The notes under the pieces: generated by a model | Told to the model about the DNA's origin: nothing | The model's database searches: none | The model's input: the letters and a program-made list of their open reading frames with translations, nothing else | Assembly (NCBI RefSeq): GCF_000425425.1 | Contig: NZ_AUDK01000001.1 | Location: 366,979 to 430,978, forward strand | DNA: 64,000 nt | From: Flavobacterium daejeonense DSM 17708 | GTDB lineage: Bacteria > Bacteroidota > Bacteroidia > Flavobacteriales > Flavobacteriaceae | Direction of reading: 5' to 3' | In this document: positions 1 to 7,498 of the stretch, one piece after another | Layout of the letters: the number at the start of each line of letters is the position of its first letter | Numbering within the stretch: the stretch's first letter is position 1 | Program-made: the position numbers and the translations under genes

Positions 1-2
1 CT

Positions 3-437
3 TTTAACGCTCTGGAATCAGGCAAAAACAAAATAAAACAATACAAAAAACTCATTTTGATTTTTTCCAGCTACAAACAACCCATTGGAATGCGGGAAGG
101 TTTTATTGATTTTTGTCAAAAAAACCAATTGCATTACGACATCATTTCCAATTTTGAAAACAACGAAATCCAAAAAGGCGACCTTTACATTATTCCGGAC
201 GACCGCCATTTAGTAAACGTTATCGAGCAATCTAAAAAGCAAAAATTGGTTATCGGAAAAGATATTGGTATCATTTCATACAATGATACTCCGCTAAAAA
301 AAGTAGTAGGCGATGGCATCACCACTATTTCGACCGATTTCAAAGAAATGGGACGCATTCTGGCCGAATTAATTATGAACAGACAAAAAGAACAAGTTGA
401 AAACAAAAGCAGCCTGATTGTAAGGAATTCTTTGTAA
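3..437 (+). CDS. LacI/GntR-type regulator, periplasmic-binding-like sensor domain (C-terminal part)
   Basis: The reading frame is open from the window edge, so the N-terminal part, including any DNA-binding domain, lies outside. The visible 144 residues resemble the C-terminal lobe of the periplasmic-binding-protein-like sensor of LacI-family (or GntR-LacI hybrid) repressors: 'GDLYIIPDD', then 'GKDIGIISYNDTPLKKVVGDGITTISTDF' in broken form (GIISYND followed by a variable loop and the ITTISTDF strand), then a helix 'EMGRILAELIMN' and a terminal 'SLIVRNSL'. The TxSxDFxxMGxxxAE arrangement is typical of the end of LacI sensor domains. By family, it would bind a sugar or derivative and control transport or catabolism genes; the ligand cannot be told from this fragment. 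It converges with the YoaK-family gene downstream. Confidence 0.7.
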   Translation, partial: FNALESGKNKIKQYKKLILIFSSYKQPIGMREGFIDFCQKNQLHYDIISNFENNEIQKGDLYIIPDDRHLVNVIEQSKKQKLVIGKDIGIISYNDTPLKKVVGDGITTISTDFKEMGRILAELIMNRQKEQVENKSSLIVRNSL

Positions 438-469
438 CTAAATACCCTAACTAACTTTAAAACAAAACA

Positions 470-1216
470 CTAAGAAAAACTGCTTCTCCTTTGCAAATGT
501 TTTCGTTTCGCTTTTATCAGGTTGTACCGCATTTTATCGAGCAACAAACTTATCAGCAAAATTAAAGCCGCAACTATTAATGTTTTCAGTTTCAAATTCA
601 ATTTGGAATAACAAAGTCCACCAACTAAACCTCCTGCAAAAAAGAATGCAATAATGTAAATTCGGAGTTTGATATTTTCCTTTAATTTTTCCTTATCAGG
701 ATGTAATTCGGGGAAAAACAAATGAGAAACATCAATTCCTAAATCGGTAAACAAACCCGTAAGATGAGTAGTTCTCACTACCGCATTTGAAATTTTTGTC
801 ACAAAAGAATTTTGAAGTCCCATCGCAAAAAGCAAAGCGCAAACTATTAAATCAGGAAAACCTTTGACAAAAGAATCGCTTAAAAAACCAATAGCTATCA
901 AGATAAAGAACTCTATAATTGTTGGAAAAACATAGATTTTGAGTTCTTTGTTTTTTCCAAACTTCTCCGTTAAAAACCCCGATGTAAATGAACCCAAAAA
1001 GAAAGAAAAGATATAAAGAAAATAAACGGTTCCTTTCCAAAAATCAAAATTTGCAACATCATTTATAAACAAAGCAAAATGCCCTGTAACATTAGTCGTT
1101 AGCTGCCTGAACGCCAAAAAACCGCTTACATTTACAATCCCGGCCACAAAGGACAAAACAGTCGCAATTCTCAGATTATGCACTAAGGTTCTTTTTTTGC
1201 CCTGATGTCTGAACAT
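470..1216 (-). CDS. YoaK family (DUF1275) membrane protein
   Basis: 248 residues with about six hydrophobic segments. The N-terminal block 'VLSFVAGIVNVSGFLAFRQL' followed by 'TTNVTGHFA' is the recognisable signature of the YoaK/DUF1275 family, where a TxxVTGN/H motif follows the first helix. The family consists of small inner-membrane proteins whose function is not established; some have been suggested to be transporters. The C-terminus is basic ('KMRYNLIKAKRKHLQRR'), as expected for a cytoplasmic tail. It stands alone: convergent with the regulator fragment on one side and separated from the tRNA-Ser gene by a terminator on the other. The start is the ATG at 1216; no better downstream start precedes the first membrane segment. 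Confidence 0.8.
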   Translation of the reverse strand: MFRHQGKKRTLVHNLRIATVLSFVAGIVNVSGFLAFRQLTTNVTGHFALFINDVANFDFWKGTVYFLYIFSFFLGSFTSGFLTEKFGKNKELKIYVFPTIIEFFILIAIGFLSDSFVKGFPDLIVCALLFAMGLQNSFVTKISNAVVRTTHLTGLFTDLGIDVSHLFFPELHPDKEKLKENIKLRIYIIAFFFAGGLVGGLCYSKLNLKLKTLIVAALILLISLLLDKMRYNLIKAKRKHLQRRSSFS

Positions 1217-1289
1217 TGTATGCGAATTAATTAATTTTCAACATTGTATTACTGCTAAGTTACTAAAACGAACTGAGTAAGAAACAACA

Positions 1290-1320
1290 AACCCCTAAAA
1301 AACATATGCTTTTAGGGGTT
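1290..1320 (-). terminator. Rho-independent terminator downstream of tRNA-Ser
   Basis: A perfect 11-bp stem (AACCCCTAAAA at 1290-1300, TTTTAGGGGTT at 1310-1320) with a 9-nt loop. Read on the minus strand it follows the tRNA by about 25 nt and is followed by a T-rich run (TTTGTTGTTTC). It is nearly symmetric and could also act on the plus strand. Confidence 0.75.
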
Positions 1321-1345
1321 TTAAATCTTTTGACATTTTAATCAG

Positions 1346-1432
1346 CAGAGAGGATGGGATTCGAACCCACGATGCAGTTACCCACATACAAACTTTCCAG
1401 GCTTGCTCCTTCAACCACTCGGACACCTCTCT
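1346..1432 (-). tRNA. tRNA-Ser (anticodon GGA)
   Basis: The minus strand folds as a class II tRNA. The acceptor stem AGAGAGG pairs with CCTCTCT, followed by discriminator G. The D region begins TGTCCGAGTGGTTGAAGGA, the usual bacterial tRNA-Ser sequence. The anticodon stem is CAAGC/GTTTG around loop CTGGAAA, giving anticodon GGA, which reads UCC and UCU. A long variable arm follows and then the T loop GGTTCGAATCC. The 3' CCA is not encoded (GCT follows), so it must be added by the CCA-adding enzyme. No other tRNA is in the window. Confidence 0.95.
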
Positions 1433-1487
1433 ATTTTGAGTTTGCAAATAACTAGAAAAAAATTGAGTTAGAAAAACAAAAAATGAA

Positions 1488-2519
1488 TTATTCTGTCATT
1501 TCCCCTCTAAGGGATGTTTCATAAACCGATTTAAAATCTTTTGGCACTATATTTTGACTAAGCAAAAACATCAATTTAGTGATTGCAGCTTCGGTGGTAA
1601 TGTCTTTTCCGGAAATTACTCCAATCTTTTTCATATCCGAACTGGTTTCATATTGTCCCATATTGACACTTCCGGCCGAGCATTGCGTAACATTAACTAC
1701 CTGAACACCTTTATTAATTACTTTTTCCAAAGCATTTAAAAACCAACTTTCGGTTGTAGCATTTCCGGAACCGTAGGTTTCTAACACAATTCCTTTTAAT
1801 TCAGAAATAGCTAAAATAGCGGTAAAAATCCTTTCGCTCATACCGGGAAACATTTTCACAATCACCACATTCGTATCAAATGAATAGCAAACGTTTAATT
1901 CTTTTTCTTTGGCTTTAGCCCAAAACAATTCCGGTTTAAAGTTCAAATAAACGCCCGATTCGGCTAATGCAGGATAATTTGGCGAACAAAAAGCATTAAA
2001 ATTCTCCGAATTTATCTTCGTAGTCCGATTGCCGCGATACAATTTGTATTCAAAATAAAGGCAAACTTCCCGAATTACTGCCTGATTATTTTCGCGCATC
2101 GACGCAATTTGGATCGCGGTAATTAAATTTTCTTTAGCATCGGTACGCAAATCGCCAATAGGAAGTTGAGAACCTGTTAAAATAACCGGCTTAGCTAAAT
2201 TTTCGAGCATAAAACTCAAAGCCGAAGCCGTATAAGACATCGTATCCGAGCCGTGAAGCACCACAAAACCATCAAATTGATTATAATTAGTTTCCACCAC
2301 TGAAGCAATAGCTCTCCAATGTTCCGGATTCATATCCGAAGAATCTATAGGTTTTTCAAAAGAAAAAGTTTCAATTTCACAATCCAGCTGTTTTAACTCG
2401 GGAACTCTTTGTAATAATTTACTAAAGTTGAACGCTTTTAATGCTCCGGTTTTTAAATCCTTTTGCATCCCAATGGTTCCCCCGGTGTAAATCAGCAAAA
2501 TTTTAGTCCTTGAGTTCAT
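1488..2519 (-). CDS. ansA: Type I L-asparaginase
   Basis: 343 residues, the normal length for cytoplasmic (type I) L-asparaginase, which hydrolyses asparagine to aspartate and ammonia. The N-terminal catalytic motif is 'YTGGTIGM' (residues about 10-17) with the nucleophilic Thr, and the second motif is 'VLHGSDTMSYTA' (about 87-98), carrying the second Thr, Asp of the active site. 'LTGSQLPIGDLRTDAKENL' follows as expected, and the C-terminal domain contains 'LETYGSGNATT'. There is no signal peptide, consistent with type I. Its start codon lies inside the 3' end of the upstream acyltransferase gene (17-bp overlap), so the two are probably translationally coupled and belong to one minus-strand operon with tatD. 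Confidence 0.93.
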   Translation of the reverse strand: MNSRTKILLIYTGGTIGMQKDLKTGALKAFNFSKLLQRVPELKQLDCEIETFSFEKPIDSSDMNPEHWRAIASVVETNYNQFDGFVVLHGSDTMSYTASALSFMLENLAKPVILTGSQLPIGDLRTDAKENLITAIQIASMRENNQAVIREVCLYFEYKLYRGNRTTKINSENFNAFCSPNYPALAESGVYLNFKPELFWAKAKEKELNVCYSFDTNVVIVKMFPGMSERIFTAILAISELKGIVLETYGSGNATTESWFLNALEKVINKGVQVVNVTQCSAGSVNMGQYETSSDMKKIGVISGKDITTEAAITKLMFLLSQNIVPKDFKSVYETSLRGEMTE

Positions 2520-3645
2520 GCGAATATTTCATTTTATTAACCACCGGATTAGCATACATAGCTAATATTCCCTGCCATGCAACAGGATTAGTCGCATCAA
2601 TTCGTTGTTCCAGTCTTCTAACAAAAACCGCTTTTTCATCCGGCGTATATTGGTTCGAATATTTATCTGTTTCATTCAAAATATCATACGCAATATAATT
2701 GGTAGGCCACAACTTATAGCTATTCAGGATTGAATCGTCAATTGCCTGAGCCAAAGCCTGAATTTGTTTATTGACATTATCATTTTCAGCTACAATGGCA
2801 TCAATTTCCGTGTCTAAAACTTTTCCAATGTGAATGTAAATACGTTTCTTTTGCCCTAAAGCACCACTCAAAATGGTCATAAAATCCTCATTTTCCTGCT
2901 TTACATACACTTCATTATTCGCTTCAGCTAATAATTGCGGCATTTTTAAAGCATCAGTAGGATCATATTCATAAGAAATAGAAACCGGAACTATCTTTAA
3001 TTTTTTGAAATAATCCATCAAATTAGCCTCATCAGAAGCCATTCCTATCATTTTTAAAACGCCCGGATTAGTGGCATCATTTCCGTCTTTGGTTCTTCCC
3101 TCACGTTGCGCAATCCACACCGAACGGTTTTCATGCAACAACAATTGATTAATATATTCGGATAACAATTTAGAACTTTGCAACATTTCTCTTGGTCCCA
3201 AACCACGTTGCACCAAAAAGTTTCTATTCAATTTAGCCAAAACATGCAAAAATGGCTGTTTTACCAAATTATCTCCAATTGCAGAAGCCGTCATCACCAA
3301 ATCATGCTCAAACAAAGTAGCATTGAGCAAAGTGGTATCTAACAAAATGTCACGATGATTGGAAACAAACAAATAGGAAGTGTTAGGTTCTAAATGTTCG
3401 AAACCGGAAGTAGATAAACCTTCTGAGCTTTTTTCCAGTACTTTTTGAACCGATTGGTAAATAAAATTACACTGAAAATCACGAATCGAATGCGTTTTCA
3501 ACAATTGTTCTTTCCAAACTTCATCGGCTAGATCAGGAAAAGAGAAATTCATCAGAGACTTTAACATCGGGTGATGAAGTACTTCTTTAATCGCTTTATT
3601 TATTTCGGTATCATAATAGGGCCGAATCTCGTCAAACTTTTGCAT
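2503..3645 (-). CDS. 1-acyl-sn-glycerol-3-phosphate acyltransferase-like protein (PlsC fold)
   Basis: 380 residues from the ATG at 3645. An in-frame ATG at 3702 would add 19 very hydrophobic residues; the internal start is preferred because the resulting 'MQKFDEIRPYYD' N-terminus is a soluble start like other flavobacterial homologues, though an N-terminal anchor cannot be excluded. The acyltransferase HX4D motif is visible in 'VSNHRDILLD' (about residue 95) and a substrate-binding motif in 'AQREGRTKDG' (about 178). The family transfers acyl groups to glycerol phosphate backbones at the inner membrane; the exact substrate is not deducible, and this long form differs from classical PlsC. It sits between tatD and ansA, overlapping ansA by 17 bp. 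Confidence 0.8.
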   Translation of the reverse strand: MQKFDEIRPYYDTEINKAIKEVLHHPMLKSLMNFSFPDLADEVWKEQLLKTHSIRDFQCNFIYQSVQKVLEKSSEGLSTSGFEHLEPNTSYLFVSNHRDILLDTTLLNATLFEHDLVMTASAIGDNLVKQPFLHVLAKLNRNFLVQRGLGPREMLQSSKLLSEYINQLLLHENRSVWIAQREGRTKDGNDATNPGVLKMIGMASDEANLMDYFKKLKIVPVSISYEYDPTDALKMPQLLAEANNEVYVKQENEDFMTILSGALGQKKRIYIHIGKVLDTEIDAIVAENDNVNKQIQALAQAIDDSILNSYKLWPTNYIAYDILNETDKYSNQYTPDEKAVFVRRLEQRIDATNPVAWQGILAMYANPVVNKMKYSHELKD

Positions 3646-3705
3646 TATTGGTATTATTAAAAAACAAATGAACAAAAAAAATATTAAACTTTTGCGAATC
3701 ACGTT

Positions 3706-4485
3706 TTAAATCCCAAAAATTGCTTTCGAATTTTCGGTAGTGATTCGGGCAATTTCATCGGCAGAAATACCATAAAGCGATGACAATTTATCCATTACCT
3801 TAACCAAATAACTGCTTTCATTTCTTTTTCCACGGTACGGAACCGGAGCCAGATAAGGTGCATCAGTTTCTAAAACAATATGTTGAATATCAATTTGATT
3901 CAAAAATTGGTCAATTTTTCCATTTTTAAAAGTGACTACTCCGCCAATTCCTAATTTCATATTATAAGACAAAGCCTGAAGCGCCTGCTCATAAGTTCCG
4001 GAAAAACAATGAAAAATCCCGAATAAATCATCTGATTTTTCTTCTTCCAAAACCGCAAAAACTTCATCAAAAGCTTCCCGACAATGAATAACGATAGGTA
4101 ATTGGTATTTTTTGGCCAGCTGAATTTGTCTTTTAAAAGCAATTTGTTGCTCTTTTAAATGGGTTTTGTCCCAATACAAATCGATTCCAATTTCGCCAAT
4201 AGCGTAGAATTTTCTTCTCTTTAATTCATCTTCAACAAATAGCAATTCGTCCAGATAATTTTCCTTTACATGCGTAGGATGTACTCCGGTCATCAAAAAA
4301 ATATGCTCCGGATATTTCGCTTCCAAATCATACATAGCAGCGGTGTAAGCCGAATCGATAGCAGGAATAAAAAAACGAGTCACTCCGGCATCAAGGGCTC
4401 GTTGTATCATTTCGTCTCTGTCCTGATCAAATTCTTCGCTGTATAAATGGGTGTGGGTATCGGTAATTATGGGTTTTGTTTCCAA
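3706..4485 (-). CDS. TatD family metal-dependent hydrolase (DNase-like)
   Basis: About 259 residues. Metal-binding motifs of the TatD family are all present: 'TDTHTHLYSEEF' (HxH near the N-terminus), 'GEIGIDLYWD' (Glu ligand), 'IVIHCREAFDE', 'FHCFSGTYEQA' and 'LETDAPYLAP' near the C-terminus. Members are 3'-to-5' DNases or related phosphoesterases. No ATG is available: both candidate starts, at 4515 and 4485, are TTG; the one at 4485 gives a protein beginning just before the HxH strand, as in homologues. The gene ends 60 nt upstream of the preferred acyltransferase start and probably heads the tatD-acyltransferase-ansA operon. Confidence 0.88.
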   Translation of the reverse strand: METKPIITDTHTHLYSEEFDQDRDEMIQRALDAGVTRFFIPAIDSAYTAAMYDLEAKYPEHIFLMTGVHPTHVKENYLDELLFVEDELKRRKFYAIGEIGIDLYWDKTHLKEQQIAFKRQIQLAKKYQLPIVIHCREAFDEVFAVLEEEKSDDLFGIFHCFSGTYEQALQALSYNMKLGIGGVVTFKNGKIDQFLNQIDIQHIVLETDAPYLAPVPYRGKRNESSYLVKVMDKLSSLYGISADEIARITTENSKAIFGI

Positions 4486-4530
4486 TGCTGAAATTTTAAT
4501 GCTGCAAAATTGCAAAGATTTTTAAAAACT

Positions 4531-4634
4531 AACCACAAAAGGCACAAAAGTTTCTTCTCAATTATATTTAAAAACAAAAAACACAAAGTGTAAAATCTTT
4601 GTGTCTTTTGTTTTCCTTTGTTTCTTATGTGTTT
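4531..4634. repeat. Imperfect inverted-repeat element with internal terminator-like hairpin
   Basis: The stretch between the TatD and TPR genes begins AACCACAAAAGGCACAAAAG and ends, read on the other strand, AAACACATAAGAAACAAAGG, so the ends are imperfect inverted repeats. In the middle, ACACAAAG (4581-4588) pairs with CTTTGTGT (4597-4604). On the minus strand this hairpin is followed by TTTTTTGTTTTT and lies about 40 nt past the TPR gene's stop, so it may serve as that gene's terminator. The ends resemble those flanking the GxxExxY gene at 9461-9960, suggesting a shared repeat family without the gene here. Confidence 0.55.
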
Positions 4635-4640
4635 AAAAAC

Positions 4641-5363
4641 TTAATCCAGCTTATCCAACAATTCCTGAACCTGATTATAATTCTCATAATCCAAAGGAAT
4701 CGTCAATAAGATTTCTTTGCAGGATTGATAATCTTTTTGTTTTAATTTGGCCAAAGCCAAAGCATAAATCGCTTTGTTTTTATAAACCGAATTACCCGAT
4801 TTTATCTGGTTAAACGCTGCTTCGGCTTGTTTTATTTGGTTATTTTCCAATAAGGAAATCCCATAAAAATACTGGATTTCAGCCGATTTATTTTGTCTCA
4901 AAGCAGCCTCAAAAAGCGGAATTGCCTTTTTATAATTCTTAGTATTAAAAGCATTTTCAGCTTCTTTTACAAGCTCTAACCCCTCGCCTCTTTCAGTTAA
5001 ATAGGCATTCTCAAACTGATTATAATCTTCAAATTTAGGTTCGGAAGGATGAAACAAAAACAAGCCCAATAGCAAAATTACCGTAGCCGCTGCCATATAA
5101 ACATACGGTTTCATCAAAATAAGTTTCGATTTTTTAGGTTTGAAATAGTCCCGGGAAATATTTTTCAAATTAGCTTCAAATGTCTCTCGGTCCACTGCAA
5201 AATCAAATTTGGTTTCCAGTTGCAATTGTACTTCTTTGAAAGTTTCAAATTCTAATTTCAATTCTGCATTCTCAGAAAGTTGCTTTTCAAAATCCAACCG
5301 GTCTTTTTCAGACAATTCGCCCTGAAGATATTGATCAAACAATAGATATATTTCTTCTTTCAT
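4641..5363 (-). CDS. Probable anti-sigma factor with membrane segment and periplasmic TPRs
   Basis: 240 residues with an N-terminal cytoplasmic part of about 85 residues ('LLFDQYLQGELSEKDRLDFE' resembles the start of anti-sigma domains of the zinc-free type), one membrane helix ('YVYMAAATVILLLGLFLF', about 88-105) and a C-terminal TPR region ('AENAFNTKNYKKAIPLFEAAL', 'YFYGISLLENNQIKQAEAAF', 'ALALAKLKQKDYQSC'). The start codon overlaps the sigma factor stop by 4 nt (ATGA), the classic sigma/anti-sigma coupling. From layout and topology it would hold the sigma factor at the membrane and sense a periplasmic event through the TPRs. The anti-sigma role is inference, as no characterised residue motif is visible. 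Confidence 0.72.
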   Translation of the reverse strand: MKEEIYLLFDQYLQGELSEKDRLDFEKQLSENAELKLEFETFKEVQLQLETKFDFAVDRETFEANLKNISRDYFKPKKSKLILMKPYVYMAAATVILLLGLFLFHPSEPKFEDYNQFENAYLTERGEGLELVKEAENAFNTKNYKKAIPLFEAALRQNKSAEIQYFYGISLLENNQIKQAEAAFNQIKSGNSVYKNKAIYALALAKLKQKDYQSCKEILLTIPLDYENYNQVQELLDKLD

Positions 5364-5950
5364 GGCTCCTGTTTTTTTAATGATTTAAAACTACTGTGCT
5401 CTTGAATCCACTGCGCCAACTGACCCGTACAGAGCGATTTTTTCTTCCTCACATAAGCATAACTCACATTTAGTTTTTGAGCTACTTCTTCCATAGATTT
5501 TAATGTAAAACTCCATTTTAAAACTTCCTGACATTTTTCGCCTAATCGCTGGAACATCGCGTCAAAGAGTTGTTGCTTTTCTTCAAATTGTTCTGTTTGC
5601 TCAAGCATTTCTTCGGTGGGTTCATTAACAGATGTAAAATCATCGGCTATTGTTACCCTTTTATTGGAAGTTTTTTTGAGTTCATTCAACCATTTTCTTT
5701 TGCATAACAAAAAAAAGTACGCATCAAAAGGACAAGTCAGCTGCAATTTACCAGCCTTTGCCTGATTAAACAGTAAAATCATTATTCCCTGAACCACATC
5801 CTGCGCCTGATCTTCATCACCCGAATTATTCCTTATATAGGAAACCACTTTGGGAACATATTTTTTATAAATACTATGAATAATGGCCGAATCATTATTC
5901 GCTAAACCTTCTATTAGATATTGATCAGCGTGCAGCTTGTTATTTGTCAT
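5360..5950 (-). CDS. ECF-type RNA polymerase sigma factor
   Basis: 196 residues from the ATG at 5950; the upstream extension to 6016 would be hydrophobic and atypical. Region 2 is seen as 'IYKKYVPKVVSYIRNNSGDEDQAQDVVQG' in pieces (SIYKKYVPKVV, then GDEDQAQDVVQGIM) with 'PFDAYFFLLCKRKWLNEL' following. Region 4 is 'LGEKCQEVLKWSFTLKSMEEVAQKLNVSYAYVRKKKSLC', whose helix-turn-helix reads MEEVAQKLNVSYAYVRKKK. It lacks sigma regions 1 and 3, as expected for extracytoplasmic-function sigma factors. It is co-transcribed with the anti-sigma candidate and divergent from the lipoprotein gene. The array of GGGGTAAC-N17-GATATA elements in the intergenic space is the natural candidate for its own promoters. 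Confidence 0.88.
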   Translation of the reverse strand: MTNNKLHADQYLIEGLANNDSAIIHSIYKKYVPKVVSYIRNNSGDEDQAQDVVQGIMILLFNQAKAGKLQLTCPFDAYFFLLCKRKWLNELKKTSNKRVTIADDFTSVNEPTEEMLEQTEQFEEKQQLFDAMFQRLGEKCQEVLKWSFTLKSMEEVAQKLNVSYAYVRKKKSLCTGQLAQWIQEHSSFKSLKKQEP

Positions 5951-5981
5951 AGAAAAAAATTTATCGAAAATACAAAAAATT

Positions 5982-6264
5982 GGGTTAACAATTTTAAAAC
6001 CATTTTGATATAGCACTGTAAAGGTTCTTAAAACATTAAGGTAGCTAAGTCAAAAAAAAGAATCTGAAATAAATCCAAATTAAAGGGGTAACAATTAAAA
6101 ACCCAAGTTGATATAGCAATATAAAAACAGATTAAAAAAAGAATCTGAAATAAATTCAGATTAAAGGGGTAACAATTTTTACAGCTATTTGATATAACAG
6201 TATAAAAACCTTTAAAATTATTTTTTGAAAACAGGGGTAACAAAACAAAACCCAAATTGATTTA
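5982..6264 (+). promoter_or_regulatory. Array of four ECF-like promoter elements
   Basis: The 385-nt gap between the divergent sigma and lipoprotein genes contains four copies of one bipartite element, all on the plus strand. Copies are GGGTTAAC 5982-5989 with GATATA 6007-6012; GGGGTAAC 6085-6092 with GATATA 6110-6115; GGGGTAAC 6166-6173 with GATATA 6191-6196; GGGGTAAC 6234-6241 with GATTTA 6259-6264. The spacer is exactly 17 nt each time although the spacer sequences differ. Copies two and three also share about 40 nt of upstream sequence with an 81-nt period, showing tandem duplication. The spacing and the AAC-containing upstream half fit ECF -35/-10 promoters. The last copy ends 71 nt before the lipoprotein ATG. 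ECF recognition is inference. Confidence 0.7.
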
Positions 6265-6335
6265 ATCCTATAATTAACAACCAAATCTGAAAACCACTTG
6301 AAAGAATCAAGCCAGATTTATAAAAACTAGAAATT

Positions 6336-7313
6336 ATGAAAACAAATTTTAGAAAAATCGGACTTTTAATATTCGCTTTGACAACTTTCGCAAGCTGCGA
6401 TAACAGCGACGGAGATGATATCAAACTTTCGCCTCCAACTGCAGCCGCTTTTAAAAGCATCAGTGAAAAAGGCTTAAAAAGAAACACACAAAATTTTACC
6501 ATGACAGCGGGAAATGGAGTGGTAACTTTAACGTCCGCAAAGGGTGTCAAGCTTTACATTAACGGAGATTGTTTGACTAAAAACGGAAATCCAGTTACTG
6601 GACAAGTGGACATCGAATATATTGAACTTTTTGATAAAGGAAATATGTTAGTGACTAACAAACCAACAATGGGAATTATGCCTGACGGAAACCGAAACTT
6701 ACTCATTTCCGGAGGAGAATTCTTTATCAAAGCCACTCAGGACGGAAAAGAATTAACAACTGGTTGTAACATCACTTTAATGGTTCCGGCCGATCTTACC
6801 GGAGGAGTTGACAACGCTATGACTTTATGGAAGGGAATTATTGACGACGAAGGAAATTTAGCCTGGGAAGACGCCCGTAACGATGGTGCCAACGGAAAAG
6901 GAGGCGTTCAGGCCGAAGGAAACAACTATTATGTGAGTTTTGGAAACTTTGGCTGGACAAATGTGGATAAATTCTACAGCGACCCAAGACCTAAAACTAC
7001 GATTCTTGCCGATGCTCCGGAAGGATATGACAATACTAACAGTGCCATTTACTTATCTTATGATGGCGAAGGAACCAATGCCTTAGCAAAACTGGACACT
7101 TACACTACTGAAGGATTATTCAGCGAACACTACGGACAAATTCCAATTGGTTTAGCCTGTCACGTAATTTTTGTAACCGAAGAAAACGGAAACTGGAGAT
7201 ACGCTATCAAAGGAGTAACTGTTCAGGCTAATGATGTGTACACTTTTACAATGGCTGAAACTACTGTTGGCACCGAAGCCCAATTAATTGCCGCAATCAA
7301 TGCGATCCAATAA
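6336..7313 (+). CDS. Lipoprotein of unknown function, presumed target of the ECF sigma factor
   Basis: 325 residues with a lipoprotein signal peptide ('LLIFALTTFASCDNS', Cys near residue 22). The region 'GVKLYINGDCLTKNGNPVTGQ' followed by 'VDIEYIELFDKGNMLVTNKPT' matches a beta-rich module frequent in Bacteroidota surface proteins, with the pattern 'xxPxxAFxDxxGxPVxGxVxIxxxE', followed by an isolated 'SGGEFFIKATQDGKEL' strand pair. No catalytic motif is visible. It is preceded by the four promoter-like elements and followed by its own terminator, so it is probably transcribed alone. Role unknown; as the nearest gene to the promoter array it may be the main output, or a sensor, of the sigma factor system. 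Confidence 0.75.
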   Translation: MKTNFRKIGLLIFALTTFASCDNSDGDDIKLSPPTAAAFKSISEKGLKRNTQNFTMTAGNGVVTLTSAKGVKLYINGDCLTKNGNPVTGQVDIEYIELFDKGNMLVTNKPTMGIMPDGNRNLLISGGEFFIKATQDGKELTTGCNITLMVPADLTGGVDNAMTLWKGIIDDEGNLAWEDARNDGANGKGGVQAEGNNYYVSFGNFGWTNVDKFYSDPRPKTTILADAPEGYDNTNSAIYLSYDGEGTNALAKLDTYTTEGLFSEHYGQIPIGLACHVIFVTEENGNWRYAIKGVTVQANDVYTFTMAETTVGTEAQLIAAINAIQ

Positions 7314-7335
7314 AGATTCCCAAATTTAAATTCTG

Positions 7336-7366
7336 AAAAAAGTGGTGATTTGCTCATCACTTTTTT
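7336..7366 (+). terminator. Rho-independent terminator after the lipoprotein gene
   Basis: A 13-bp stem with one G-T pair (7336-7348 with 7354-7366: AAAAAAGTGGTGA and TCATCACTTTTTT), loop of 5 nt, and the T run inside and after the stem. It separates the lipoprotein gene from the PKD gene. Confidence 0.75.
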
Positions 7367-7405
7367 CTATTTTTAAAAGTTTTTAAACCAACCAATTAAG
7401 AATTA

Positions 7406-7482
7406 GTAGCTTATTCCTGCTGTACGCTATATCTTTTATGTCTTAAAGAAAGCCATAAAAGGATGCCGCTTCCATCAGGGCT
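7406..7482 (-). repeat. Interspersed 77-nt intergenic repeat, copy 1 (reverse orientation)
   Basis: On the minus strand it reads AGCCCTGATGGAAGCGGCAT, CCTTTT, a variable middle, then AAAGATATAGCGTACAGCAGG and AATAAGCT in pieces. The same block order occurs at 16635-16711 and 44840-44929. It lies just upstream of the PKD gene, and the in-frame ATG at 7463 falls inside it, so that upstream start is not credible. Confidence 0.75.
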
Positions 7483-7498
7483 AAAACCAGATTTGATT

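Noticed and set aside
1376..1384. GGGTAAC word within the tRNA (minus strand)
   Set aside because: Part of the tRNA-Ser variable arm, with no GATATA at 17 nt.
6052..6241. Possible CRISPR-like repeats
   Set aside because: The repeated words are imperfect, irregularly spaced (103, 81 and 68 nt) and explained better as promoters; no cas gene is present.
6028..6550. Minus-strand reading frames across the promoter array and lipoprotein start
   Set aside because: They run through the tandem promoter elements and opposite a clear lipoprotein gene; their residues mirror the repeats.
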